Assembly: GCA_050011895.1 (NCBI GenBank)
Contig: JBEKIF010000085.1
Span: 1-14,229 of the forward strand
Direction of reading: 5' to 3'
From: DATBGO01 sp050011895
GTDB lineage: Bacteria; Actinomycetota; Actinomycetes; Streptosporangiales; Streptosporangiaceae
Length of the DNA stretch: 14,229 nt
Shown: piece after piece, positions 7,311 to 13,833 of the stretch
Position numbering within the stretch: position 1 is the stretch's first letter
How the letters are laid out: each line of letters opens with the position of its first letter
The notes under the pieces: model-generated
Databases searched by the model: none
Told to the model about the DNA's origin: nothing
What the model saw: the letters and a program-made list of their open reading frames with translations, nothing else
Made by a program: the position numbers and the translations under genes

Positions 7311-8072
7311 TTATGCGTGCTGGGCGGCCGGCTTGGCTGCCTGGATGATGGCGGAATGCAGGCCGGGGCCGGCTTCGTGCGTGCTGGTGATAACGATGGC
7401 GGTGAACCCGGCCGCTAGCAGCAGTTCACGGTATTGCTGCTGGGTGAGGGTGCCGCTGATGCAGCCGGCCCGCTGTTCGGCTTCGGCGCGCTGGCCGGGG
7501 TCGATGTCGTTGTCGGCGGTGATGTCGCTGATGCCCAGGCGCCCGCCGGGTCGCAGGACCCGGAAAGCCTCGGCGAGGACGCGTGCCTTGTCGGCAGATA
7601 GGTTGATGACGCAGTTGGAGATGACCACGTCGATCTGCTTATCAGGCAGGGGGATGTCCTCGATGTGTCCGTGCAGGAGCTCGGCGTTGCCGACTCCGGC
7701 CCGTGTGGCATTGGCGCGGGCCAGCGTGAGCATGTCGGTGCTGGCGTCCAGGCCGTAGGCGGTGCCCGTGGGACCGACTCTGCGGGCGGAGAGCAGGACG
7801 TCGAGTCCGCCGCCGGAGCCGAGATCCAGGACGGTCTCGCCCGGCTGGAGGCTGGCGACCGCTAGCGGGTTGCCGCAGCCGAGGCTGGCGCGGAGCGCCG
7901 CTTCCGGGACATCGCCGGGGTAGGCGGCGGCGCCGAAGCACCCGTCAGCGAATGCGTCAGCATCGCAGTCAGTGGGTGTGCCGCCCGCCAGGGCCGTGCG
8001 GGCAAGGCCGGAATAGCGGTCGATGACCGCGTCCCGCGTTTTGCGGGTGCTCGCGGCGTCGTCTTCGGTCAC
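7311..8072 (-). CDS. arsM: Arsenite S-adenosylmethionine methyltransferase
   Basis: 253-residue cytoplasmic enzyme that moves methyl groups from SAM to trivalent arsenic, giving methylated and finally volatile species. The GTG at 8072 overlaps the TGA of the upstream arsR (GTGA). A frame extension to 8174 lies wholly inside arsR and is rejected. SAM motif VLDLGSGGGLDVLL (residues 81-94) and the ArsM hallmark LGCGNP (64-69) are present. Cysteines 66, 154 (SNCVINL) and 204 (AGCISG) match the three catalytic As-binding cysteines of characterised ArsM; the 50-residue gap between the last two equals that in Cyanidioschyzon ArsM (174/224). C36 and C45 may supply the fourth. Co-transcribed with arsR, so arsenic-induced. 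Confidence 0.95.
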   Translation of the reverse strand: MTEDDAASTRKTRDAVIDRYSGLARTALAGGTPTDCDADAFADGCFGAAAYPGDVPEAALRASLGCGNPLAVASLQPGETVLDLGSGGGLDVLLSARRVGPTGTAYGLDASTDMLTLARANATRAGVGNAELLHGHIEDIPLPDKQIDVVISNCVINLSADKARVLAEAFRVLRPGGRLGISDITADNDIDPGQRAEAEQRAGCISGTLTQQQYRELLLAAGFTAIVITSTHEAGPGLHSAIIQAAKPAAQHA

Positions 8073-8434
8073 AGGTGCGCTCCTGATGACTGTGTCGGGG
8101 GGACAGGGGCTGGCTGGGCGGGGACGGGGCGGCCCATGACAATGTCGGCGGCGGTGGGAAAGCAGTCCACGCACGCGTCGTTGATCCGGTAGTAGCTCGC
8201 GGTGCCCCGGTGCTCGGCGAGCACGAAGCCCACCTCGGCGAGCACCTTGAGGTGGGCGGAGACGGTGGACTGGCCGACGCGGACGGCGGCGACGATCTCG
8301 CCGACGTTCATCGGCGCAGCGCGCCGGGCGAGCAGGGAGACGATTTCGATCCTAGTGGCATCGGCGAGTGCCCTGAACCAGGTGGCGTACTCGGTGGCCG
8401 TAGCCCGGTCGAGAGGCTGAACGGGTTGATTCAT
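8069..8434 (-). CDS. arsR: ArsR-family repressor of the arsM operon (C-terminal CxxC type)
   Basis: 121-residue winged-helix repressor with recognition helix VGQSTVSAHLKVLAEVGFV and wing HRGTASYYRI. It lacks the classical CVC in the DNA-binding helix. Instead it has Cys88 and Cys91 in DACVDCFPTAADIV, at the start of the C-terminal helix, resembling the C-terminal As(III) site described for Acidithiobacillus ArsR. The tail is Pro-rich. It overlaps arsM by 4 bases, so repressor and methyltransferase are made together. The start codon lies within operator-like box A and no ribosome site precedes it, which suggests a leaderless, self-repressed transcript. As(III) or methyl-As(III) is the probable inducer. 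Confidence 0.9.
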   Translation of the reverse strand: MNQPVQPLDRATATEYATWFRALADATRIEIVSLLARRAAPMNVGEIVAAVRVGQSTVSAHLKVLAEVGFVLAEHRGTASYYRINDACVDCFPTAADIVMGRPVPAQPAPVPPTQSSGAHL

Positions 8435-8448
8435 CGTTCATCGACGAT
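8432..8448 (-). promoter_or_regulatory. Operator-like box A at the arsR-arsM start
   Basis: CATCGT-N4-CGACGAT (plus strand), with the ATG of arsR as its outer three bases. It shares all 13 fixed positions with the box at the CmtR-like gene. ATCGT (8433-8437) and ACGAT (8444-8448) form the inverted arms. Confidence 0.55.
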
Positions 8449-8614
8449 AACCGATTAACAGCGAGAACGGAGCCTCGCCGTACTGCGGCGCTATGGCCAG
8501 CCGCGCGCCCCGATGGACCAGGCCGGGCTATCTGGGGCTGGCGCCGTGGATTCTGGCGAGCGGCATGCCCGGCCTGTCAGGCACGGCCCGGCCCGCGGGT
8601 CCTGAGCGGATCAG

Positions 8615-8974
8615 TCATCTCGGCGGGTCGCCGATCAGCGCGCCCAGGCTGGCCAGCGCGTCGGTCCTCGCCCGGTAGTAAACCCACACGCCGCGCTTGT
8701 CACGGTCCAGCAGGCCGCTCTCGTGCAGCACCTTCAGGTGATGGCTGATCGTGGGCTGCGACAGGTCAAATGCACCGGCCAGGTCGCAGACGCATGCCTC
8801 GCCGCCCGGATGCGAGGCAACCAGCGACATCAGCCGCAGCCGCACCGGATCAGCCAGTGCCTTCAGCAACGGCGCGACCAACTCGGCCTGGTCACGTGAC
8901 AGGGGCTCGCGGGAGAGGGGCGGGCAGCATGCCGCCGGGTCGGCCGGGCTCAGTACGATCAATGACTTCGACAT
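8615..8974 (-). CDS. arsR: ArsR-family arsenic repressor, CgArsR-like (N-terminal CC plus CVC)
   Basis: 119-residue repressor, divergent from arsI. Vicinal Cys16-Cys17 (AACCPP) near the N-terminus and Cys61/Cys63 (ACVCDL) at the start of the DNA-binding helix; recognition helix LSQPTISHHLKVLHESGLL. Corynebacterium glutamicum ArsR binds As(III) with an N-terminal CC pair plus one further cysteine, so the same trithiolate site is likely here. The start ATG at 8974 lies inside operator-like box B, with no ribosome site upstream, in keeping with a leaderless transcript. It probably controls itself and arsI across a 93-base divergent region. Confidence 0.9.
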   Translation of the reverse strand: MSKSLIVLSPADPAACCPPLSREPLSRDQAELVAPLLKALADPVRLRLMSLVASHPGGEACVCDLAGAFDLSQPTISHHLKVLHESGLLDRDKRGVWVYYRARTDALASLGALIGDPPR

Positions 8975-8988
8975 TCATCTATATTGAC
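8968..8988 (-). promoter_or_regulatory. Operator-like box B at the second arsR start
   Basis: On the minus strand GTCAA-T-ATAGA-TGA-ATGTCGA, with the ATG of arsR inside. The third arsR has the same box at 10003-10023 (17 shared bases, differing only in the 1- and 3-base gaps). The inner part ATAGA-N6-TCGA also recurs upstream of arsI and the aquaporin gene. Confidence 0.55.
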
Positions 8989-9029
8989 AGAGTCCGATGT
9001 CTATGGCAAGCTCGCCGCAGGGGTCAGAG

Positions 9030-9044
9030 ATAGACAGTCATCGA
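9030..9044 (+). promoter_or_regulatory. Operator-like box B upstream of arsI
   Basis: ATAGA-CAGTCA-TCGA, ending 23 bases before the arsI ATG. It is flanked by AGAC/GTCT arms (9032-9035 and 9046-9049). It shares ATAGA-N6-TCGA with three other sites in the cluster; with the aquaporin site it shares ATAGAC-N4-ATCGA. Confidence 0.5.
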
Positions 9045-9056
9045 AGTCTGATATTC

Positions 9057-9062
9057 AGGAGG
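9057..9062 (+). promoter_or_regulatory. Strong ribosome binding site of arsI
   Basis: AGGAGG with a 5-base spacer to ATG 9068. It fixes the start and excludes a longer in-frame start at 8984. It contrasts with the four regulator genes, which show no such site. Confidence 0.8.
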
Positions 9063-9067
9063 TTCTC

Positions 9068-9523
9068 ATGTCCCGCGTGCAGCTCGCCCTCAACGTCAAT
9101 GACATCGACGAGGCCGTCGCGTTCTACAGCAAGCTGTTCGGCGCCGAGCCCGCCAAGCGCCGTCCCGGCTACGCGAACTTCGCTATCGCCGAGCCGCCGC
9201 TGAAGCTTGTCCTGCTGGAGAACCCCGGCCACGGCGGTAGCCTGAACCACCTCGGCGTCGAGGTCAGCGACACGGACACCGTCGATGCCGAGCAGAAGCG
9301 GCTCGCCGGGACCGGACTCGCCTCTGTCGATAAGCGTGACACGACCTGCTGCTACGCCCGGCAGGACAAGTTCTGGGTCCAGGGCGCACCCGACGGCGAG
9401 TCCTGGGAGATATACACCGTCCTGGCCGACAGCCAGACCTTCTACGACCATGACCACGCCGGCCCCGAATGCTGCGGTGCCGACGGCCGCCCGTCAGGGG
9501 AATCCGCCGCCGCCTGCTGTTAG
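9068..9523 (+). CDS. arsI: C-As lyase of trivalent organoarsenicals (ArsI/CadI family)
   Basis: 151-residue vicinal oxygen chelate (glyoxalase-fold) dioxygenase that needs Fe(II) and breaks the carbon-arsenic bond of methyl- or aryl-As(III). Substrate cysteines are Cys94-Cys95 in TTCCYARQDKFWV, the ArsI signature. Metal ligands would be Gln5 (VQLALNV), His61 (NHLGVEV) and Glu114 (WEIYTV). Gln replaces the first His of some ArsI proteins, which I recall also for the Thermomonospora enzyme. The C-terminal tail is Cys-rich, with CC at 135-136 and again as the last two residues. Related to mycobacterial CadI, a cadmium-induced protein, so an added metal role is possible. Single-gene transcript with box B upstream and a strong hairpin at its stop. 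Confidence 0.95.
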   Translation: MSRVQLALNVNDIDEAVAFYSKLFGAEPAKRRPGYANFAIAEPPLKLVLLENPGHGGSLNHLGVEVSDTDTVDAEQKRLAGTGLASVDKRDTTCCYARQDKFWVQGAPDGESWEIYTVLADSQTFYDHDHAGPECCGADGRPSGESAAACC

Positions 9524-9531
9524 GCGGCGGC
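9506..9531 (+). terminator. Perfect hairpin spanning the arsI stop codon
   Basis: GCCGCCGCCT (9506-9515) and AGGCGGCGGC (9522-9531) form a perfect 10-bp GC-rich stem with loop GCTGTT; the TAG stop (9521-9523) sits at the loop/stem edge. No T-tract follows. It also separates arsI from the convergent third arsR. Confidence 0.6.
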
Positions 9532-9622
9532 CATGACCCAGGACTGCTGACCGTCTGACGCCACCTTGGTAACCGGCGCAAGGGCCGGTCCGGGCTCCTG
9601 GCCGCGACCCGCCGGAGTGCGG

Positions 9623-10009
9623 CTAGCGGGCGGGGGCGGACAGCAGCGCGGCCATCCGCTCCAGCACGGCGGGCACGAGCCAGTAGTAAACCCAGGTGCC
9701 GCGCCGCTCGGAGTCGATGATCCCAGCTTCGCGCAGGACCTTCAGGTGATGGCTGATCGTCGGCTGGGTGAGGGCGAACGCCGTGGTCAGCTCGCAGACG
9801 CACACCTCGCCGCCCTGATGTGCCCCGATCAGGGAGACCAGCCGGAGCCGCACCGGGTCCGCGAGGGCCTTGAACACCTGCGCCAGCCCGGCGGCCGCGC
9901 TCTCACCGATCGGCTCACCGACCAGCGGCGTGGAGCATGCCTCGACGACGACCTGGAGCTCGGCCGCGGGGATGAATTCCAGAGCGCTCCGCCCAGGCTG
10001 TATCGACAT
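9623..10009 (-). CDS. arsR: ArsR-family arsenic repressor (CVC type, single N-terminal Cys)
   Basis: 128-residue repressor. Cys70 and Cys72 (EVCVCEL) at the DNA-binding helix and a single Cys25 (VEACSTPL) in the N-terminal arm; recognition helix LTQPTISHHLKVLREAGII. Closely related to the arsR at 8615-8974, from which it differs by having one N-terminal cysteine instead of a pair. That could alter ligand choice (As(III) against methyl-As(III)); this is inference. It is divergent from the aquaporin operon, and the start ATG at 10009 is inside box B with no ribosome site visible. Probably represses itself and the aquaporin-oxidoreductase-PstS operon. Confidence 0.9.
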   Translation of the reverse strand: MSIQPGRSALEFIPAAELQVVVEACSTPLVGEPIGESAAAGLAQVFKALADPVRLRLVSLIGAHQGGEVCVCELTTAFALTQPTISHHLKVLREAGIIDSERRGTWVYYWLVPAVLERMAALLSAPAR

Positions 10010-10023
10010 GCTTCTATCTTGAC
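10003..10023 (-). promoter_or_regulatory. Operator-like box B at the third arsR start
   Basis: On the minus strand GTCAA-G-ATAGA-AGC-ATGTCGA, the start ATG included. All 17 fixed bases are shared with the box at 8968-8988. Part of the match lies in coding sequence of two paralogues, but the upstream ten fixed bases are non-coding. Confidence 0.55.
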
Positions 10024-10059
10024 GGCTATCTATCCAGCTGGCAAGCTGACCTCAGTTGC

Positions 10060-10074
10060 ATAGACGCCTATCGA
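10060..10074 (+). promoter_or_regulatory. Operator-like box B upstream of the aquaporin operon
   Basis: ATAGA-CGCCTA-TCGA, 88 bases before the aquaporin ATG and between it and the divergent arsR. The inner ATAG/CTAT arms form a short inverted repeat. Confidence 0.45.
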
Positions 10075-10162
10075 TGGAAAGCAGCCGACAGATGAGACCC
10101 GTGTGGCAGTTGCGCAGCGGGGACGGAACAGTGCCACGTGAGCGAGACGGCGGTGCCCGGCG

Positions 10163-10960
10163 ATGAATGACGTGGCGTTGTGGCGGCGTTTGCTCGCGGA
10201 GCTGCTGGGCAGCGCTTTCCTGGCCGCCGTGGTGATCGGCTCGGGCATCGCTGCACAGACCCTGTCCCCCGGCAACGTGGGGCTGGAGCTGCTGGAGAAC
10301 GCGGCGGCGACCGCGGCCGGGCTGTACACGATCATCTTGATGTTCGGGCCGGTCTCCGGCGGCCATTTCAACCCGGTGGTGTCGTTCGCCGATGCTGCGT
10401 TCGGCGGGCTGAGCTGGCGGGACGCAGCCGCGTACCTCCCGGCGCAGGTGACCGGATGCATCGGCGGCGCTGTGGTGGCGAACCTGATGTTCGCCGGGGC
10501 AGCGGTCAGCATCTCCGCCAAGCACCGGGCCTCGCCCGCGCATTTCCTGTCCGAGATCGTCGCCACCCTCGGGCTCATCCTGGTGATCTTCGCGCTGGCC
10601 CGGTCGGACCGCAGCCGCACTACTCCGGCCGCGGTCGGGGCCTATATCGGGGCGGCGTACTTCTTCACGTCCTCGGCCAGCTTCGCCAACCCCGCGATCA
10701 CCATCGGCCGGATGTTCTCGGCCACCTTCGCCGGCATCGCCCCGTCGTCGGTGCCGAGCTTCATCACTGCCCAGGTCATCGGCGGCGCCCTGGCCGTCGT
10801 GGTCATCAGGACGCTGTATCCCGGCGTCACCCCGGCTGAGGCCGCCGGCATCATGGTCCCCTACCACCGGAGCCAGGCGGAATCGCCAGCCGGTCGCGCA
10901 GCGGGTGATGGCGCATCCCCGCCCGCGGGCCGTTCGCCCGGCCATAGCCAGCCTCATTGA
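10163..10960 (+). CDS. MIP-family aquaglyceroporin, probable arsenite channel
   Basis: 265-residue channel with six predicted membrane helices and the two half-helix motifs: NPV in SGGHFNPVVSFAD (first half) and NPA in SFANPAITIGRMF (second half), the latter followed by the filter Arg at the usual distance. The first motif is NPV rather than NPA. Aquaporins in ars operons (AqpS of Sinorhizobium meliloti) let As(OH)3 leave the cell down its gradient; no ArsB or Acr3 is seen here, so this may be the exit route. The last 30 or so residues are a hydrophilic Pro/Gly tail, and there is no fused ArsC domain. The start ATG 10163 has only a weak ribosome site. First gene of a three-gene operon. Confidence 0.88.
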   Translation: MNDVALWRRLLAELLGSAFLAAVVIGSGIAAQTLSPGNVGLELLENAAATAAGLYTIILMFGPVSGGHFNPVVSFADAAFGGLSWRDAAAYLPAQVTGCIGGAVVANLMFAGAAVSISAKHRASPAHFLSEIVATLGLILVIFALARSDRSRTTPAAVGAYIGAAYFFTSSASFANPAITIGRMFSATFAGIAPSSVPSFITAQVIGGALAVVVIRTLYPGVTPAEAAGIMVPYHRSQAESPAGRAAGDGASPPAGRSPGHSQPH

Positions 10961-10986
10961 CCTAGCCAGCCTGAACGGAGCCCAGC

Positions 10987-12384
10987 ATGCACCTGGTCAT
11001 GATCGGCGGCAGCGACGCGGGGATCAGCGCCGCGCTGCGGGCCCGCGAGCTTGACCCCGGCGCCGAGGTAAGTGTGGTGGTCGCGGATGCCTACCCGAAC
11101 TTCTCGATCTGCGGCATCCCCTACTACGTCTCCGGCGAAGTAACCCACTGGCGCAACCTCGCCCACCGCAGCATCGCCGACCTGGAAGCCACCGGGATGA
11201 ACCTGCGGCTGGACACCATCGCACGCCGGATCGACACCGCGGCCCGCAAGCTCCTCGTCACCGCCGCCGACGGCACCGAGGAACTGCTCGCCTACGACAA
11301 GCTGATCGTCGGCACCGGCGCCGTCCCGGTCCGCCCGCCGATCACCGGCCTCACCGGCCCGGACGCTCTTGGCGCCGCCGATGGCGTGCACCTGCTCCAC
11401 TCGATGGGCGACACCTTCGCGGTCATGCGCACCCTCGACCAATCCGGGCCGGCCACCGCGGTCATCGTCGGGGCGGGCTATATCGGCCTGGAGATGGCCG
11501 ACGCCCTGGTCACCCGCGGCCTGTCGGTCATCCAGATGGAACAGCTGCCCGAGGTACTGCCCACCGTCGACCCCGCCCTCGGCGGGCTCGTCCACGGCCA
11601 GCTCGCCTCCCGCGGCGTCGAGGTCCTGACCGGCACCACCGTCCGGCAGATCACCCGCGCCAGTGCAGGCGAGAACGGGCGGCTGCGGGTCGAGGCCACC
11701 ACAACAGACGGCCAGCTCGTGGCGCGCCTGGCCGACATCGTCCTGGTTGTCGTCGGCGTCCGCCCCGACACCGGCCTGGCCGCCGCTGCCGGGGCCAGGC
11801 TCGGCGTCAAAGACGCGATCGCTGTTGACCGCGGCATGCGGACCAGCCTTCCGGACGTGCTAGCCGCCGGGGATTGCGTCATCACCCACCACCGGCTGCT
11901 CGGCGAGAGTTACCTTCCGCTCGGCACCACTGCCCACAAGCAGGGCGGGGTCGCAGGCGAGAACGCCCTCGGCGGGAACCGGGAGTTCGCGGGCAGCCTC
12001 GGCACCCAGGTCGTGAAGATCTTCGACCAGGCAGCCGCGCGCACCGGGCTCCGCGACCACGAGGCCATCGCGGCCGGGTTCGACCCGGTCACCATCGAGT
12101 CCGAAGCCGACGACCACAAGGCTTACTACCCCGGCAGCCACCGTATCGCGATGCGGTTCACCGGCGACCGGGCCACTGGTCGGCTCCTCGGTGTGCAGCT
12201 GTTCGGGCACCGGCACGCCGAGATCGCCAAGCGGATCGACATCGCCGCCACCGCGATCTTCCACAGCATGACCGTCGATGCCGTCGGCGACCTCGACCTG
12301 TCCTACACCCCGCCGCTCGGCAGCCCCTGGGAAGCGGTCCAGATGGGCGCCCAGGCCTGGCTTCGCCAAGCCACGCAGCTCTAG
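10987..12384 (+). CDS. FAD-dependent pyridine nucleotide-disulfide oxidoreductase, CoA-disulfide reductase-like
   Basis: 465-residue flavoenzyme of the single-cysteine class (CoA-disulfide reductase, NADH oxidase, persulfide reductase). FAD-binding N-terminus VMIGGSDAGISAALRARE; redox Cys42 in FSICGIPYY; NAD(P)H-binding VIVGAGYIGLEMADAL (about 158-173); second FAD motif LPDVLAAGDC; C-terminal dimerisation domain with KAYYPGSHRIAMRF and GVQLFG. The start follows GGAG, 26 bases after the aquaporin stop, and pstS follows after 25 bases, so the three are one operon. In this setting it may reduce a low-molecular-weight thiol disulfide or polysulfide, or aid arsenate reduction. The role is not established by sequence. 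Confidence 0.9.
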   Translation: MHLVMIGGSDAGISAALRARELDPGAEVSVVVADAYPNFSICGIPYYVSGEVTHWRNLAHRSIADLEATGMNLRLDTIARRIDTAARKLLVTAADGTEELLAYDKLIVGTGAVPVRPPITGLTGPDALGAADGVHLLHSMGDTFAVMRTLDQSGPATAVIVGAGYIGLEMADALVTRGLSVIQMEQLPEVLPTVDPALGGLVHGQLASRGVEVLTGTTVRQITRASAGENGRLRVEATTTDGQLVARLADIVLVVVGVRPDTGLAAAAGARLGVKDAIAVDRGMRTSLPDVLAAGDCVITHHRLLGESYLPLGTTAHKQGGVAGENALGGNREFAGSLGTQVVKIFDQAAARTGLRDHEAIAAGFDPVTIESEADDHKAYYPGSHRIAMRFTGDRATGRLLGVQLFGHRHAEIAKRIDIAATAIFHSMTVDAVGDLDLSYTPPLGSPWEAVQMGAQAWLRQATQL

Positions 12385-12409
12385 CCCGCCCTCCATCCAA
12401 GGAAAGCCG

Positions 12410-13543
12410 ATGCCAGCCCACGACTACAAGCCCGGCGATGCACGGAAGGCCACCGTTAGCGCGATCGCCGCCGCGATCATTGCTCTTGCCCTGGCCGCCT
12501 GCGCCAGTACAACGACCACGGACAGCGCTACGGTCACACCCGCGGCGGCCAGCCCCGGCGCCTCCGCAGTCACTATCACCGGCTCGGGCTCAACGTTCGA
12601 CGCCCCATTCTTCGATCTGGCATTCGCCAGATACCACCAGCAGCACCCTGCAGTCACGGTCCGGTACTCGGCCGTGGGCAGCACCGCGGGCATCGCAGCC
12701 TTCAGCGCGAAACAGGTGAACTTCGGCGCCACCGACGTGCCGCTGACCGCCGCCGAGCAAGCAGCCGCACAAGGCGGCGCCTCCGTCCAGGTGCCCGTCG
12801 ACCTCGGCGCCGAAGTCGTCGTCTACAACCTCGTCCTGCCCGGCACAGGCAGGCTGCGCCTGAGCGGCCCGGTGATCGCACGGATCTTCCTCGGCCAGAT
12901 CACCCACTGGAACGACCCGGCCATCGCGGCCCTCAACCCCGGCATCAACGTCCCCGACGTGCCAATCGGCGTCGTCCACCGCTCCGACGGGAGCGGCACC
13001 ACCTACATATTCAGTAACTACCTCTCCAGCGTCGACCCGGCCTGGGCATCCAGGGTCGGCACCGGCAAAGCCCTGCACTGGCCAGTGGGCATCGGGGCCA
13101 AGGGAAACCCCGGCGTCGCGCAGACCGTGGCCCACACGCCGTTCTCCATCGGCTATGTCGAACGGTCCTACTCCAAAGGCCCGATCCTCAACTACGCCGC
13201 CATCCGCAACCAGGCCGGGAACTACACCATCCCCTCCACGGCCTCCATCACAGCCGACGCCGCCCAGAAACCCGGCATCACCCTAGCCAACTTCTCCATC
13301 GTCAACCAGCCAGGAGCTAACAGCTACCCCATCAGCGGCTACAGCTGGGCACTCATCTACACCCACCAGGCCAGCCAGGCCACCGGAAAAGCACTCGTCA
13401 GCCTCATCGACTGGCTCACCCACACCGGCCAGACCTACGCTGCCGCCACCAGCTACGTCCCCCTGCCACCCCGAATCCAGCAACTCGCCCACACGATGCT
13501 CCAGCAGGTAACCGGCCCCAACGGAACTCGCCTCCTCGGCTGA
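12410..13543 (+). CDS. pstS: PstS-like phosphate-binding lipoprotein (orphan, in arsenic operon)
   Basis: 377-residue substrate-binding protein. N-terminal signal with hydrophobic core and lipobox LAAC (Cys about residue 34), so it is anchored to the outer face of the membrane. Phosphate-binding motifs in order: GSGSTFDAPFF, AVGSTAGIAAF, FGATDVPL, HRSDGSGTTY and a GNPGV turn. ATG 12410 follows AAGGAAAG; an upstream in-frame start at 12278 is inside the flavoenzyme gene and is rejected. No PstC, PstA or PstB follows, so it must use a transporter encoded elsewhere or act as a scavenger. Arsenate is a phosphate analogue, so a protein that prefers phosphate, or that captures arsenate, would fit the operon; the sequence does not say which. 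Confidence 0.92.
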   Translation: MPAHDYKPGDARKATVSAIAAAIIALALAACASTTTTDSATVTPAAASPGASAVTITGSGSTFDAPFFDLAFARYHQQHPAVTVRYSAVGSTAGIAAFSAKQVNFGATDVPLTAAEQAAAQGGASVQVPVDLGAEVVVYNLVLPGTGRLRLSGPVIARIFLGQITHWNDPAIAALNPGINVPDVPIGVVHRSDGSGTTYIFSNYLSSVDPAWASRVGTGKALHWPVGIGAKGNPGVAQTVAHTPFSIGYVERSYSKGPILNYAAIRNQAGNYTIPSTASITADAAQKPGITLANFSIVNQPGANSYPISGYSWALIYTHQASQATGKALVSLIDWLTHTGQTYAAATSYVPLPPRIQQLAHTMLQQVTGPNGTRLLG

Positions 13544-13609
13544 ACATGCCGCCGGATACCGGAGGCAACCCTAACCGGCGACTACCCGTGCGGCTCCGCG
13601 GTAAAGAGA

Positions 13610-13633
13610 CGCACCGAATTGGACTTCGGTGCG
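13610..13633 (+). terminator. Perfect 9-bp hairpin downstream of pstS
   Basis: CGCACCGAA (13610-13618) pairs fully with TTCGGTGCG (13625-13633), loop TTGGAC, 67 bases past the pstS stop. Likely end of the aquaporin-oxidoreductase-PstS transcript. No T-tract. Confidence 0.6.
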
Positions 13634-13801
13634 CCAGTCGGCGCAGCCGTGTGAGCGTTGAGGTTCACCCCGAATCGTTCGGCGCGAGCACCATACGGGG
13701 ATGCAACATTTTGCTTGTTTACGCACGGTGATCGCCGCCGGTTGCATTGATCACGGAGCTCCTTGGGGCTGAGCGGCTTGTGATCATGTGATCCCGCCTG
13801 G

Positions 13802-13833
13802 TTTAAAGATCTTTTGACCGTAGCCTGACCGTC
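13802..13833 (+). repeat. TGACCGT-N4-TGACCGT repeat pair, right copy
   Basis: Units at 13815-13821 and 13826-13832, 11 bases apart, preceded by TTTAAAGATCTTT. Same direction as the left copy, 25 of 32 positions identical, with the four gap bases unrelated. It lies 82 bases inside the right 13-mer. Confidence 0.45.

Noticed and set aside
8072..8174. Upstream extension of arsM to 8174
   Set aside because: It lies entirely within arsR and is Arg/Pro-rich; GTG 8072 overlaps the arsR stop and gives the usual ArsM N-terminus.
10163..10960. Aquaporin-ArsC fusion
   Set aside because: Such fusions are known in some actinomycetes, but here the C-terminal extension is a short Pro/Gly/Ser tail without the ArsC cysteine motif.
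12278..12409. Upstream extension of pstS
   Set aside because: It lies inside the flavoenzyme gene and would bury the lipoprotein signal; ATG 12410 has a ribosome site and a normal signal peptide.
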